From Methylorubrum extorquens (GTDB lineage: Bacteria > Pseudomonadota > Alphaproteobacteria > Rhizobiales > Beijerinckiaceae): DNA of 64,000 nt. Below the pieces are notes generated by a model that saw only the letters and a program-made list of their open reading frames with translations, was not told the origin of the DNA and did not search any database. A program made the translations under genes and the position numbers. Below are positions 45,691-52,999 of the stretch, piece after piece. Within the stretch, counting starts at the first letter, position 1. Every line of letters begins with the position of its first letter. The DNA lies in contig NZ_JALJXF010000002.1 of NCBI RefSeq assembly GCF_024169925.1, positions 62,001 through 126,000 of the forward strand, in the 5' to 3' direction.

Positions 45691-47100
45691 CTAGCATTAC
45701 AGTTGCATTCGCGCTTTGAGATGGGCCTGTCGAGCGGTAGCTTGATGGGCGCGTCGCCAAGCTGACCATGCGAGCACGAAGGCGGGTTCAATGCGCCGTT
45801 GCGCCAGCCGCATCGCCACGCGCCGGATCTCCTGAATGGACCACGGCACCTGCGAGCTTGGCGATGAGCGTCGTTTTTGGGGGTGGCCCGTTGGCCAGCC
45901 GGCGCACCCGCGCCAGCATCGCGAAGGCCAGCATCACCAGGCTGACGTGCCGGTGCCAGCCGTGCCACGAACGGCTCTCGTTGTGGGCCAGCCCGAGTTC
46001 CGTCTTGGCGGTCTCGAACGCGTCCTCGATCGCCCAGCGGCGGCCCTCTACCATCACCAGCTTCTCGACCGGGGTACCGGCCGGGCACCAAGTCGTGAAG
46101 TACGCCAGCGCCCCATCCGACAGGCTGCGCCGCACCAGCAGGCCGCGCGTCCACAAGCTCTGATCGAGCGCGGCGTCGAGCGCGTCAGCCCGGAGTGTGG
46201 CCAGCGGTAGATAGGCCCAGTCGAACAGCCGCGCTCCCTTGGTGCCCGCTCCGGCCGAGAGGCGCAGCCAGTCTTGGTCGGGGATACCCTTGGCGATGTC
46301 CTCGGCGGTGCCCGCAAGGTCGAGATTTGCGTCCCAGGACCAGAACCGATGCTGACCGGTGACGCCGAGCACGTAGCCCTTGTAGGCCCGCCGCAGCGCC
46401 AGTTCGATCTCGCCCACGCCGTAGATGCTGTCGGCCGCTACCCACGCGAACGGCACCTCTGCCCGGACGGCCCGCTCGATCATAGCGAGCGCCAATCTCG
46501 GCTTGGTGGCGAACGCGACAGCCTCGGGCACATGCGCGGCTCGCAGCCGGGCTGGATCCTCAGTCCAAGCCTTGGGTAGGTACAGCCGGCGATCGATGAA
46601 GGCATGGCCCTGATCCGAGACGTAGGAGGCAAACACTCCGATCTGGCAGTTGGTGATCTTGCCGGCCGAGCCCGTGTACTGCCGGCCCACCCCGCACGAG
46701 GCTTTGCCCTGTTTGAGAAAGCCAGTCTCGTCGATCACGAGAACCGCATCCGGTGAAGCGAGCGTCTCGACGACGACGTCGCGCACCACGTCGCGCAGCG
46801 CCTCTGCATCCCAGTGTGTGCGACCGAGGATGGCCTGCTGACGCCAGGGACCCGGGTCACCGGCAGCTTCGGCGCGCATCCAGCCGGTCTTGCGCCGCTC
46901 ACCGCCGAGCAGTCCGTCCAGGAAGGCGTTGGCCGAGGCGGCGACACTCGGGGCGGCAAACAGCGGGCGGATGCGCTGCTTGGTCTGCCGCAGGGTCGTC
47001 GACCAGAGTTCAAGCGTGGGCTCGAGCGAGGCTGAGGGCATCGCACTCTCCCATCCGAAAACCCTCAAATAGGAGTCTTACCCTGCAACTGTAATGCTAG
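45691..47100 (-). mobile_element. IS701-family element with perfect ends
   Basis: Both ends carry a 17-bp perfect inverted repeat, CTAGCATTACAGTTGCA at 45691-45707 and its complement at 47084-47100. The outer CTAG fits the YTAR target duplication of the IS701 family, so the element proper would be 45695-47096. The transposase gene (45788-47068) fills it. The element lies 24 bases from the IS5 end, inside the same methyltransferase gene. Confidence 0.82.
45788..47041 (-). CDS. IS701-family transposase
   Basis: A ~420-residue DDE_5 transposase: FLDGLLGGERRKTGWMRAEA, GDPGPWRQQAILGRTHWDAE, the first catalytic Asp in AVLVIDETGFLKQGKASCGV, GRQYTGSAGKITNCQIGVFA, the second Asp in VAADSIYG, and the Glu region EGRRWAIEDAFETAKTELGL. 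The likely start is ATG 47041 (MPSASLEPTLEL), with an alternative at 47068. No frame disruption is visible, so the element is probably active. Confidence 0.88.
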   Translation of the reverse strand: MPSASLEPTLELWSTTLRQTKQRIRPLFAAPSVAASANAFLDGLLGGERRKTGWMRAEAAGDPGPWRQQAILGRTHWDAEALRDVVRDVVVETLASPDAVLVIDETGFLKQGKASCGVGRQYTGSAGKITNCQIGVFASYVSDQGHAFIDRRLYLPKAWTEDPARLRAAHVPEAVAFATKPRLALAMIERAVRAEVPFAWVAADSIYGVGEIELALRRAYKGYVLGVTGQHRFWSWDANLDLAGTAEDIAKGIPDQDWLRLSAGAGTKGARLFDWAYLPLATLRADALDAALDQSLWTRGLLVRRSLSDGALAYFTTWCPAGTPVEKLVMVEGRRWAIEDAFETAKTELGLAHNESRSWHGWHRHVSLVMLAFAMLARVRRLANGPPPKTTLIAKLAGAVVHSGDPARGDAAGATAH

Positions 47101-47714
47101 CCGTGTCGAAAGGCGTGGCTCTCGATCTTGGCTGCGGTCCAGGTTATCGAGCAGCGGCTCTATGTGATCTTGGGTGCCAATCAGTTATTGCTTTAGATAC
47201 AAGTCAGGCACTGCTTGATGAGTTAAAGTCTGTTACCGGCAGTCGATCCATCGATGCTCAACTTGCAGACTTGCGTGAATTTAAGTCAATCGTTGGTGCA
47301 GAGGGTGCCGACGCCATTGTCTGCATGGGGGATACACTCACCCACCTTGATGATCGAGCCGATGTGTCGAAGCTGTTGCACGATGCCTACCACACATTAC
47401 GTCCCAATGGCCGGCTCGCACTGACGTTTCGAGATTTCTCGGTTGAGCTGACCGGTGCCGACCGATTTATACCAGTGCGCGCAGACGACCGGCGTATTAT
47501 GCTATGCGCGCTGCTGTATGAGCCCGAGCATGTCGTAGTAAACGATCTTGTTTATCTCCGTTCGAACAATGGATGGCATCTTCGTAAAAGCAGCTATCGA
47601 AAGATCCGTCTTGTTCCATCATCGATCTCTAGTGAATTACGCACGATAGGTTTCTCTGTCGAGATAGATGTAACCATCGACCGGATGCAGGCCATCGTCG
47701 CGCGTAAGCGATAG
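47101..47714 (+). pseudogene. SAM-dependent methyltransferase, 3' part (split by IS)
   Basis: Encodes the Rossmann methyltransferase core: motif I GVALDLGCGPGYRAAAL, VIALDTSQALLDELKSVTG, ADAIVCMGDTLTHLDD (motif IV), LRPNGRLALTFRDF and a C-terminal IDRMQAIVARKR. Joining codon 41 at 44848 to 45667-45690, one copy of CTAG and 47101 gives one uninterrupted frame of 255 codons including the stop. A frame starting inside the IS end (47094) could still express the catalytic core. Substrate unknown. Confidence 0.72.
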
Positions 47715-47757
47715 AAGTCAAATCTATAATTGCTCCGCCTTCGGCCGAGGCCTCCAT

Positions 47758-48012
47758 TCACTCCGGTTCGGGCTCCGGCGGCAGGGCGGCCAAGCCTTGG
47801 ATCGCCGCCTTCAGTCGGTGCTTCCTCTCCGCACTGTCGACGAACCACATCTCGATCTCGACCGGATCGAGCGTGTCGACATAGGCCGAGCGCGGCACCA
47901 CGCAGCCGACCTCCCGGATCGTGCGAATGTTGTGCTGGTAGCGCCGGACCTGCTCCGCCAGCGGGAGTTCCGGGCCGTGCCGGAGAAGCTGGTCGGCGGG
48001 CCACCTCGGCAT
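47758..48012 (-). CDS. Small accessory protein, unknown function
   Basis: 84 residues: MPRWPADQLLRHGPELPLAE, QVRRYQHNIRTIREVGCVVP, YVDTLDPVEIEMWFVDSAER and a Pro/Glu-rich C-terminus. Its start is 42 bases from the divergent vapB start, so they share a promoter region. A duplicate of its 3' end lies at 44523. Confidence 0.5.
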   Translation of the reverse strand: MPRWPADQLLRHGPELPLAEQVRRYQHNIRTIREVGCVVPRSAYVDTLDPVEIEMWFVDSAERKHRLKAAIQGLAALPPEPEPE

Positions 48013-48053
48013 TGCTCTACCCTTTCGAGCCTTTCGGCCCGCGCGGGATATTC

Positions 48054-48302
48054 ATGCCGCTCTACGTCAAGGATCCGCAGGTCGATGCTTTGGCCGATGA
48101 GCTCGCGGCGTTGGCGCGCAGCACCAAGACCGAAGCAGTCCGGCAGGCGCTTCAGAATGAGATCGCCCGCGAGAAAGGCAAGGCCGATCTCGTCGAGCAG
48201 TCGGTCGCCTTCGTGCGCCAACTGAAGCAGCGCGCCGGTTCCGGGCCGGGACAGCCCGTCGACAAGGCGCTCATCGACAGCCTCTACGGCGAAGGCCGCT
48301 GA
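48054..48302 (+). CDS. vapB: VapB-type antitoxin
   Basis: An 82-residue antitoxin: MPLYVKDPQVDALADELAAL, ARSTKTEAVRQALQNEIARE, then a C-terminal toxin-neutralising tail ending DKALIDSLYGEGR. The pattern (short N-terminal strand, KTEAVRxAL helix) fits the Rv0623/PSK-type VapB family, which dimerises to bind the promoter. Stop overlaps the vapC start (TGATG), so toxin translation is coupled to antitoxin. Confidence 0.85.
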   Translation: MPLYVKDPQVDALADELAALARSTKTEAVRQALQNEIAREKGKADLVEQSVAFVRQLKQRAGSGPGQPVDKALIDSLYGEGR

Positions 48303-48697
48303 TGTTCGTCGACGCCTCCGCGCTGATCGCGATCCTCACCGACGAAGCCGAGGCGCGGATTCTTGTGGCCCGCCTCCAGCGGGCGCCGCGCCGCATCACC
48401 ACGCCGCCCGCGGTATGGGCGAACACCGTCGTGGTGGCCCGCAGCCTCGGCCTGCCGATCCCGGAGGCCAGGGAGGCGCTCCAGGCGTATCTGGCGCTCG
48501 CCAGCATCCAAGTGGTCAGCGTGCCCGCCAGCGTCACCGACGGCGCGCTCGACGCCTACGATCGCTACGGCGAGGGACGGCACCCGGCTGCCCTCAACTT
48601 CGGCGACTGCCTCGCCTATGCCTGTGCCCGCTACTACCGGCTGCCGCTGCTCTACAAGGGCGACGGCTTCGCGCGGACCGACATCGAGGCGGCGTGA
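48302..48697 (+). CDS. vapC: VapC-type PIN-domain toxin
   Basis: A 131-residue PIN ribonuclease: MFVDASALIAILTDEAEARI with the first catalytic Asp (D4), HPAALNFGDCLAYACARYYR with D102, and PLLYKGDGFARTDI with later acidic residues. The family normally has a Glu after the VW of the PPAVWE motif; here the sequence is PPAVWANTVVVARSL, so that acidic residue is Ala40. The toxin may be weakened or dead. Forms a two-gene operon with vapB, stabilising the plasmid by post-segregational killing if active. Confidence 0.87.
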   Translation: MFVDASALIAILTDEAEARILVARLQRAPRRITTPPAVWANTVVVARSLGLPIPEAREALQAYLALASIQVVSVPASVTDGALDAYDRYGEGRHPAALNFGDCLAYACARYYRLPLLYKGDGFARTDIEAA

Positions 48698-49057
48698 TCC
48701 TGGCTGGGAGCTCGGAGCGAGCGTCATCGACCGGAGCGCGTGTCAGGTCGGTCCGGCGGGCCAGGGGACGCCAGGCTGTCCTCGAACCCCCGCGCACGAA
48801 CCGCTGCCCTGCGGCCTCTCGAGATCGGCTGGTCTAACCGGGGACGGCTTCGCCTCGGCCGGACTACCGCAACGGCGGGATCCCGGGTTTCTTCCCCGCC
48901 GCCCTGCGGGCGGCTCCTCGCGGAACAACAAACCCGGCCCCCTGCCGTCCTCCGCTGCGCTTCGGCCAGCACGCTGGTGCGGCGCCGGCCGCCTCCGGCT
49001 CAACGACCGCCATCGAGGCCGCGAGGGCGCGGCTCCGAAGCGAGAGAGGACCTCACC
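48698..49057. other. GC-rich gap before the DUF736 gene
   Basis: 360 bases of very high GC with several short hairpins (for example around CCGCCGCCCTGCGGGCGGC). No protein-like frame. It should contain the DUF736 promoter; the gene itself has a clear ribosome-binding site (AGAGAGGA). Confidence 0.4.
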
Positions 49058-49399
49058 ATGGCGACCATCGGCACCTTCACCCGGACCCAGAACGGCTTCA
49101 CCGGCGAGATCGCGACCCTGACGATCCAGGCCAAGCGGGTCACGATCGTCGAGACGACTGGCGACAGCGAGAACGCGCCCACGCACCGCATCTACCTCGG
49201 CAAGGCGGAGATCGGCGCCGGCTGGGCCAAGCGCTCGCAGGAGCAGCGCGACTACATCTCCCTCAAGATCGACGATCCGAGCCTGCCCGCCCCGCTCTTC
49301 GCCAACCTCTTCGCCGCCGAGGATGGCAAGACCTTCCAGGCGATCTGGAGCCGCTCCAAGGGCCGCCAGCAGGGCCGCCAGCAGAGCCGCCGGGACTGA
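49058..49399 (+). CDS. DUF736 family protein
   Basis: 113 residues: MATIGTFTRTQNGFTGEIAT, LTIQAKRVTIVE, HRIYLGKAEIGAGWAKRSQE, YISLKIDDPSLPAPLFANLF and a basic tail. This is the full-length DUF736 pattern found on alphaproteobacterial plasmids and integrative elements; role unknown. Start set by AGAGAGGA seven bases upstream. Followed by a strong hairpin. Confidence 0.88.
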   Translation: MATIGTFTRTQNGFTGEIATLTIQAKRVTIVETTGDSENAPTHRIYLGKAEIGAGWAKRSQEQRDYISLKIDDPSLPAPLFANLFAAEDGKTFQAIWSRSKGRQQGRQQSRRD

Positions 49400-49414
49400 G
49401 CCCCGGAGCCTCGG

Positions 49415-49438
49415 CGCCCCGCCCCGACGGGCGGGGCG
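49415..49438 (+). terminator. Hairpin after the DUF736 gene
   Basis: CGCCCCGCCC and GGGCGGGGCG form a perfect 10-bp stem with a CGAC loop, 15 bases after the stop. It could also act as a leader for the gene at 49467. Confidence 0.55.
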
Positions 49439-49466
49439 GGTTCAGGATCAAGCGGAGAACATCGGA

Positions 49467-49715
49467 ATGGCTTACGCGTTTGACACACTCGGATATTCCA
49501 AGACCCTGCGCACGGCTGGTATCCCTGCCGAATAGGCAGAGGCCCATGCCGAGGCGGCCCGGGAGTTCATCATGCACGAACTCGTCACGAAGGAAGATCT
49601 GCGCACGGCAATGGAGCTTCAGACGCTCCAGATGACGGTGCGTCTCGGCGGCATCGTCGCGGCCGGTTTCGTGGCCGGGTTTGCAGCGCTTGCAGCCCTC
49701 ATCAAGCTGACCTAA
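49467..49715 (+). pseudogene. DUF1640-like coiled-coil membrane protein, amber-interrupted
   Basis: The frame reads MAYAFDTLGYSKTLRTAGIP then AE, a TAG codon (49533-49535), AEAHAEAAREFI, LVTKEDLRTAMELQ and a C-terminal membrane helix FVAGFAALAALIKLT. The family pattern (FDTLxxxxxLxxAGxxxxQAEA, then LVTKxDL and a TM helix) predicts Gln at the stop, so a CAG to TAG change is likely. Without suppression only 22 residues are made. Confidence 0.6.
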
Positions 49716-49777
49716 TCGGGTTCTGGCGCCTCGCACCGCTGGGCGGGGCGCCGAAGAGCTGGAGACAGGGCTGAGTT

Positions 49778-49835
49778 TCGCGACGGTTCGGTGTCCGGAG
49801 AGATGGTTTCCGGCAGCCGTCGTGAGATCCCTTCC
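49778..49835 (+). promoter_or_regulatory. Two-helix leader, copy D (before the 49836 gene)
   Basis: The outer helix pairs 49779-49787 with 49816-49824 (nine pairs; G.U at the inner end and at one other position). The inner hairpin pairs 49795-49800 with 49808-49813 (six pairs, one G.U) around loop AGATGGT. Internal loops are 7 nt and 2 nt. Eleven bases separate the outer helix from ATG 49836. Sequence differs from copies B and C at several paired positions while pairing is kept. Confidence 0.65.
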
Positions 49836-50173
49836 ATGACCATCTGCCTGTTTTTCTGCCCGGCCTCGGTTCAGTACCTCGAGCCGGAGAACTACGTGAC
49901 GTCGCCGAGACCGGTCCCGGCCGGCCGGGTGGGGCGGCCTACGACGCCGAAGATCCCTGGCACGCGCTGATCGTCGATCCGCACAGCCACGGTTGCTGGA
50001 TCCACACCGGCATCGTCGGCGCCGGCATGCCCGACGGGCTGCCCGCCTCCCTCGTCGCGGTGCTGCGCGCCGCGCACGCGCAGGACGCCGTCTGGATCCT
50101 CTTCGACACCGAGCTGGAGCCGACGACGTTCGACCTGCCCGTGTTCGATCATTCCAGCCCCAGGCAGGGATAG
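49836..50173 (+). pseudogene. Small conserved accessory gene, frame-shifted
   Basis: Starts MTICLFFCPASVQYLEPENY; after a shift near the G-run at 49928-49934 another frame continues YDAEDPWHALIVDPHSHGCW, IHTGIVGAGMPDGLPASLVA, VWILFDTELEPTTFDLPVFD to the stop at 50171-50173. The HxxxCWxH / WxxFDxE pattern resembles small DUF5983-type plasmid proteins; I hold this loosely. A real frameshift or a base-call error in the G-run are both possible. Confidence 0.5.
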
Positions 50174-50256
50174 GCGGATTCCCCCCGGCGTCGCGCCTTC
50201 CCCGCTCACCCTTCCGCGTGGCGCTGCCCTTCAGAGGGAGAGGGGGCGCTGCGCTG

Positions 50257-50313
50257 CGTGACGGGAGATCAGGCTGGAGAGAGGCTCCGGCGCCCGTCGC
50301 GAGAGCACCGCCG
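50257..50313 (+). promoter_or_regulatory. Two-helix leader, copy B (before ardC)
   Basis: The outer helix pairs 50257-50265 with 50293-50301 (nine pairs, one G.U). The inner hairpin pairs 50274-50279 with 50285-50290 (six pairs, one G.U) around loop AGAGG. Internal loops are 8 nt and 2 nt, and the start codon follows after 12 bases, identical geometry to copy C. Confidence 0.7.
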
Positions 50314-51333
50314 ATGGCCCGCCGCCCCTCCTCCTCCCGGAAAGCCGCTGCCCGCCGCACCGAGGCCACTCCAGCCCCGCGCGTCGATCTCTACCAGCGC
50401 ATCACCGACACGATCATCGCCCAGCTCGAACAGGGCCGCGTGCCGTGGGTGCAGCCGTGGGGCGACCTGCCGGGGACCGCCGCGGTCGGGATGCCGCGTA
50501 ATGCCCAGACCGACCGGGCGTATTCCGGGATCAACGTGATGCTGCTGTGGGGAAGCGGCATGGCCATGGGCTACCCGACCCAGCGCTGGCTCACCTTCCG
50601 CCAGGCGCTCTCCCTCGGCGGCTGCGTCCGCCGCGGCGAGAAGGGCACCCCGGTCGTCTACGCCAATCGCTTCACACCCGAGCAGGAGCGTGCGCGGGCC
50701 TCGCAGGCGGGCGAGGAGGCGCGCTCGATCGCGTTCCTGAAGCAGTACTGGGTGTTCAACGCCGCGCAGTGCGACGGCCTGCCGGAGGACCTCTACCTGC
50801 CGCCCCCGCCGCCGCGCGAGGACCTGATCGAGCCGCGCTTCCGTGCCCTGATGGAGGCGAGCGGCCTGACCATCCACATGGGTGGCCAGATGGCGTTCTA
50901 CCGCCCATCCGACGACGCGATCGTGCTGCCGCCGCCGCAGGCCTTCCACGAGCCGATCAACTTTCACAGGACCGCGGCGCACGAGATGAGCCACGCGACG
51001 GGCCATCCCTCGCGGCTCGCCCGCGATTTCACTGGCCGCTACGGCAGCGAAGGGCACGCCCGCGAGGAGCTCGTCGCCGAGATCTCGGCAGCCTACGTCT
51101 GCGCCAGCCTCGGCATCGTACCGACGGTGCGCCACGCCGACTACATCGCGTCCTGGCTCGAGGTGCTGCGCTCCGATCCCCGCGCCATCGTGCAGGCGGC
51201 GGGGCTTGCCAGCCGCTCGGCCGACTGGCTGCTCGGCCGCCTGCCGCCCGAGCTCGCCCCGGCCGGTGTCGGCGAACAGATCGAGGAGGATGGGCCGGAG
51301 GACGAGACGGCGCCCCTGCAGGAGGCGGCGTGA
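50314..51333 (+). CDS. ardC: ArdC-like antirestriction protein
   Basis: A 339-residue protein with the two ArdC parts. The N-terminal DNA-binding-type domain is at about residues 22-165 (DLYQRITDTIIAQLEQGRVP, WVQPWGDLP, AYSGINVMLLW, WLTFRQALSLGGCVRRGEKG). The C-terminal zincin-like metallopeptidase domain has HEMSH at 223-227 in RTAAHEMSHATGHPSR and the downstream Glu in EELVAEISAAYVCASLGI. ArdC protects incoming plasmid DNA against restriction in a new host, so early expression matters. No ordinary ribosome-binding site precedes the ATG; leader copy B does. A decayed relative is at 1980. Confidence 0.9.
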   Translation: MARRPSSSRKAAARRTEATPAPRVDLYQRITDTIIAQLEQGRVPWVQPWGDLPGTAAVGMPRNAQTDRAYSGINVMLLWGSGMAMGYPTQRWLTFRQALSLGGCVRRGEKGTPVVYANRFTPEQERARASQAGEEARSIAFLKQYWVFNAAQCDGLPEDLYLPPPPPREDLIEPRFRALMEASGLTIHMGGQMAFYRPSDDAIVLPPPQAFHEPINFHRTAAHEMSHATGHPSRLARDFTGRYGSEGHAREELVAEISAAYVCASLGIVPTVRHADYIASWLEVLRSDPRAIVQAAGLASRSADWLLGRLPPELAPAGVGEQIEEDGPEDETAPLQEAA

Positions 51334-51855
51334 TGCGCTTCAAGCGCTGGCCGCGTCCGACGCCGTTCGAGGACACGTCGCGCAAACGCGCGGCGTACCG
51401 GCGCAAACAAGTCCGCGAGCAGGCGGCGCTGCCCCTGTTCGCCGAAGCGATCGCCGAGCGCCAGCTCGACGTCGACGTCGAGATGGTGCGGCGTACCGGC
51501 CAATGGGAGCGCCAGCAGCAGGAGAGCCGCCGGCAGCGGGCCGACGGCTGGCGCCGGACCCGCGCCCGTCTCTTCGCGCACCCGACCGCCCAGCGCTTGG
51601 CGATCCGGGCGCTGTGGCGGGTCTGCCCATATCCGGCCGATCCGAGCTACCTCGGGACCCTGCTGCACGAGATCGCCACCGGCCGGATCGATCCGGCTCG
51701 GCCTCCGTGGGGCGGTCGGCACACATTCACCCCCCGGACGACGCCGAACCCGGCGAGCTTCGCCGAGGCCTTCCGGCAGATCGGCCAGCGCACGGTCGGC
51801 GGCGGCCCGAAGACCACCGGCGCCGACGAGCGCCTGTTCTGCGGCAATCTCGGCT
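51333..51855 (+). pseudogene. Conserved plasmid protein downstream of ardC, 3'-truncated
   Basis: ATG overlaps the ardC stop (TGATG) behind GGAGGCGG. The protein is basic and Trp/Arg-rich: MRFKRWPRPTPFEDTSRKRA, then RRTGQWERQQQESRRQRADG, WRVCPYPADPSYLGTLLHEI and FTPRTTPNPASFAEAFRQIG, with GGGPKTTGADERLFCGNLGS. At about residue 174 the familiar sequence ends at a junction with the amidohydrolase fragment on the other strand; the open frame beyond it is artefactual. I recall full-length relatives next to ardC in other alphaproteobacteria. Confidence 0.6.
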
Positions 51856-51867
51856 CGGGGACCCTCA

Positions 51868-52075
51868 CGATCGCGCCGTCGCGCACGTGCACGTCGCCCC
51901 GTTCGAGATCGCCGACCAACGGATCCATGCTGACGACCAAGCCGCCGGAGAGGACGACCTCGGGCGGCCCGCCCGCCGCGCCGGTCGCCTGGGCGGAGCC
52001 GGCACGGCCGGGAAGCGTGGCGGCGGCTAGGAAGGCGCCTGCGGACAGGAGAACGTCGCGGCGGCGGGCGGTCAT
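51868..52075 (-). pseudogene. Tat-exported amidohydrolase, N-terminal remnant
   Basis: Starts MTARRRDVLLSAGAFLAAAT, a twin-arginine-like signal, then EVVLSGGLVVSMDPLVGDLE and DVHVRDGAIV, matching the first ~70 residues of amidohydrolases such as the one at 19308. It stops at the junction with the ardC operon. This marks a recombination breakpoint between plasmid backbone and catabolic DNA. Confidence 0.6.
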
Positions 52076-52218
52076 GCGGGGTCTCCGGATTGGTGGCGGG
52101 ATCTGGAAAGGGTGCGGGCGCCGCCGGGGACGGCGGCGCTCCGGCACCAAGCGTCCATGTCCGGCACGGGGCGGTGCCGCGGGGCGATCGTTCGGCGGTC
52201 GCGCGCCAGCGCGACGGC

Positions 52219-52833
52219 TCAGCTCGGTGCGGCGTCCGAGAGAAGGCGCCGACCTTCGCCGAGCGGTCGGGCAAGGGATTCCGCCCAGATCGCGTTGAAC
52301 GGCTCGACCACGTCCAGAAGAGCCTGCTGGAAGGCTTCGCGCTTCTCCGGCTTGACGTGGAGGGTGACGGCGACGTTGCGCGTGGCGGCCGGGTCCGTGA
52401 TCGGCTTTTCCGGCGCCATCGGCGAGAGGCGCACCAGATGCAGCTCCTGCGGCGCCCCGTTCAAGTCGCTTTCGATGCGGTCGACGACGGCCTGAAGGTG
52501 CGGCGTCTGGCCATGTGCCTCGACCGCGGCCTCGTTGGCCCAGCGCTCCATCAGGAGCAGCTCGTTGCCACAGTCCGCGCGGCGGTAGGCGTCGAAGGAG
52601 ACGGTGCCGGCCTCCTCGCGCGAGGCGCGCGCGTTCGCGCGCATCACCGCCAGGAACCCGTCCATCGCCTCCGGTTTGACGGAGATCGAGGCATAGAACT
52701 CGATCGGCGTCGGCGCAGCGTCCTTGGCGGACGCCGCCCCGCCGCCGCCCCGCCCGGGGACGCTGCGAGAAGGAGGGTCGGCAGTCCCCGCCAGGGCCGC
52801 GCTTCGGATGGCTGCGTCGAGCGTATTCGTCAT
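52219..52833 (-). CDS. ABM-domain (quinol monooxygenase-like) protein
   Basis: A 204-residue protein. After a ~45-residue Gly/Ala-rich N-terminus, a first ABM domain is seen at about residues 46-110 (FYASISVKPEAMDGFLAVMR, SFDAYRRADCGNELLLMERW, AVEAHGQTPHLQAVVDRI) and a second, shorter one at about 150-190 (VAVTLHVKPEKREAFQQALL). ABM proteins oxidise quinols or small aromatics without cofactor. It is followed on the same strand by the amidohydrolase remnant. Confidence 0.68.
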   Translation of the reverse strand: MTNTLDAAIRSAALAGTADPPSRSVPGRGGGGAASAKDAAPTPIEFYASISVKPEAMDGFLAVMRANARASREEAGTVSFDAYRRADCGNELLLMERWANEAAVEAHGQTPHLQAVVDRIESDLNGAPQELHLVRLSPMAPEKPITDPAATRNVAVTLHVKPEKREAFQQALLDVVEPFNAIWAESLARPLGEGRRLLSDAAPS

Positions 52834-52999
52834 GTCGCGTCATCCTCCATATTCTTGTTCGGCCTCGTCGGATCGAGGGCGGTGACGGGGCATTCAAGCG
52901 GGCGAGCCGGGCATCGTTCCTGGCAGTCGCAGCAAGGGATTGTTGCGAAAACGGAAAGTCTGCACGTTGCTCCGGCCTTACACCGGCAAGGCGCGACGC

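Noticed and set aside
49021..49057. GAGAGAGGA before the DUF736 gene as another leader copy
   Set aside because: It is an ordinary ribosome-binding site seven bases from the ATG, with no enclosing helix.
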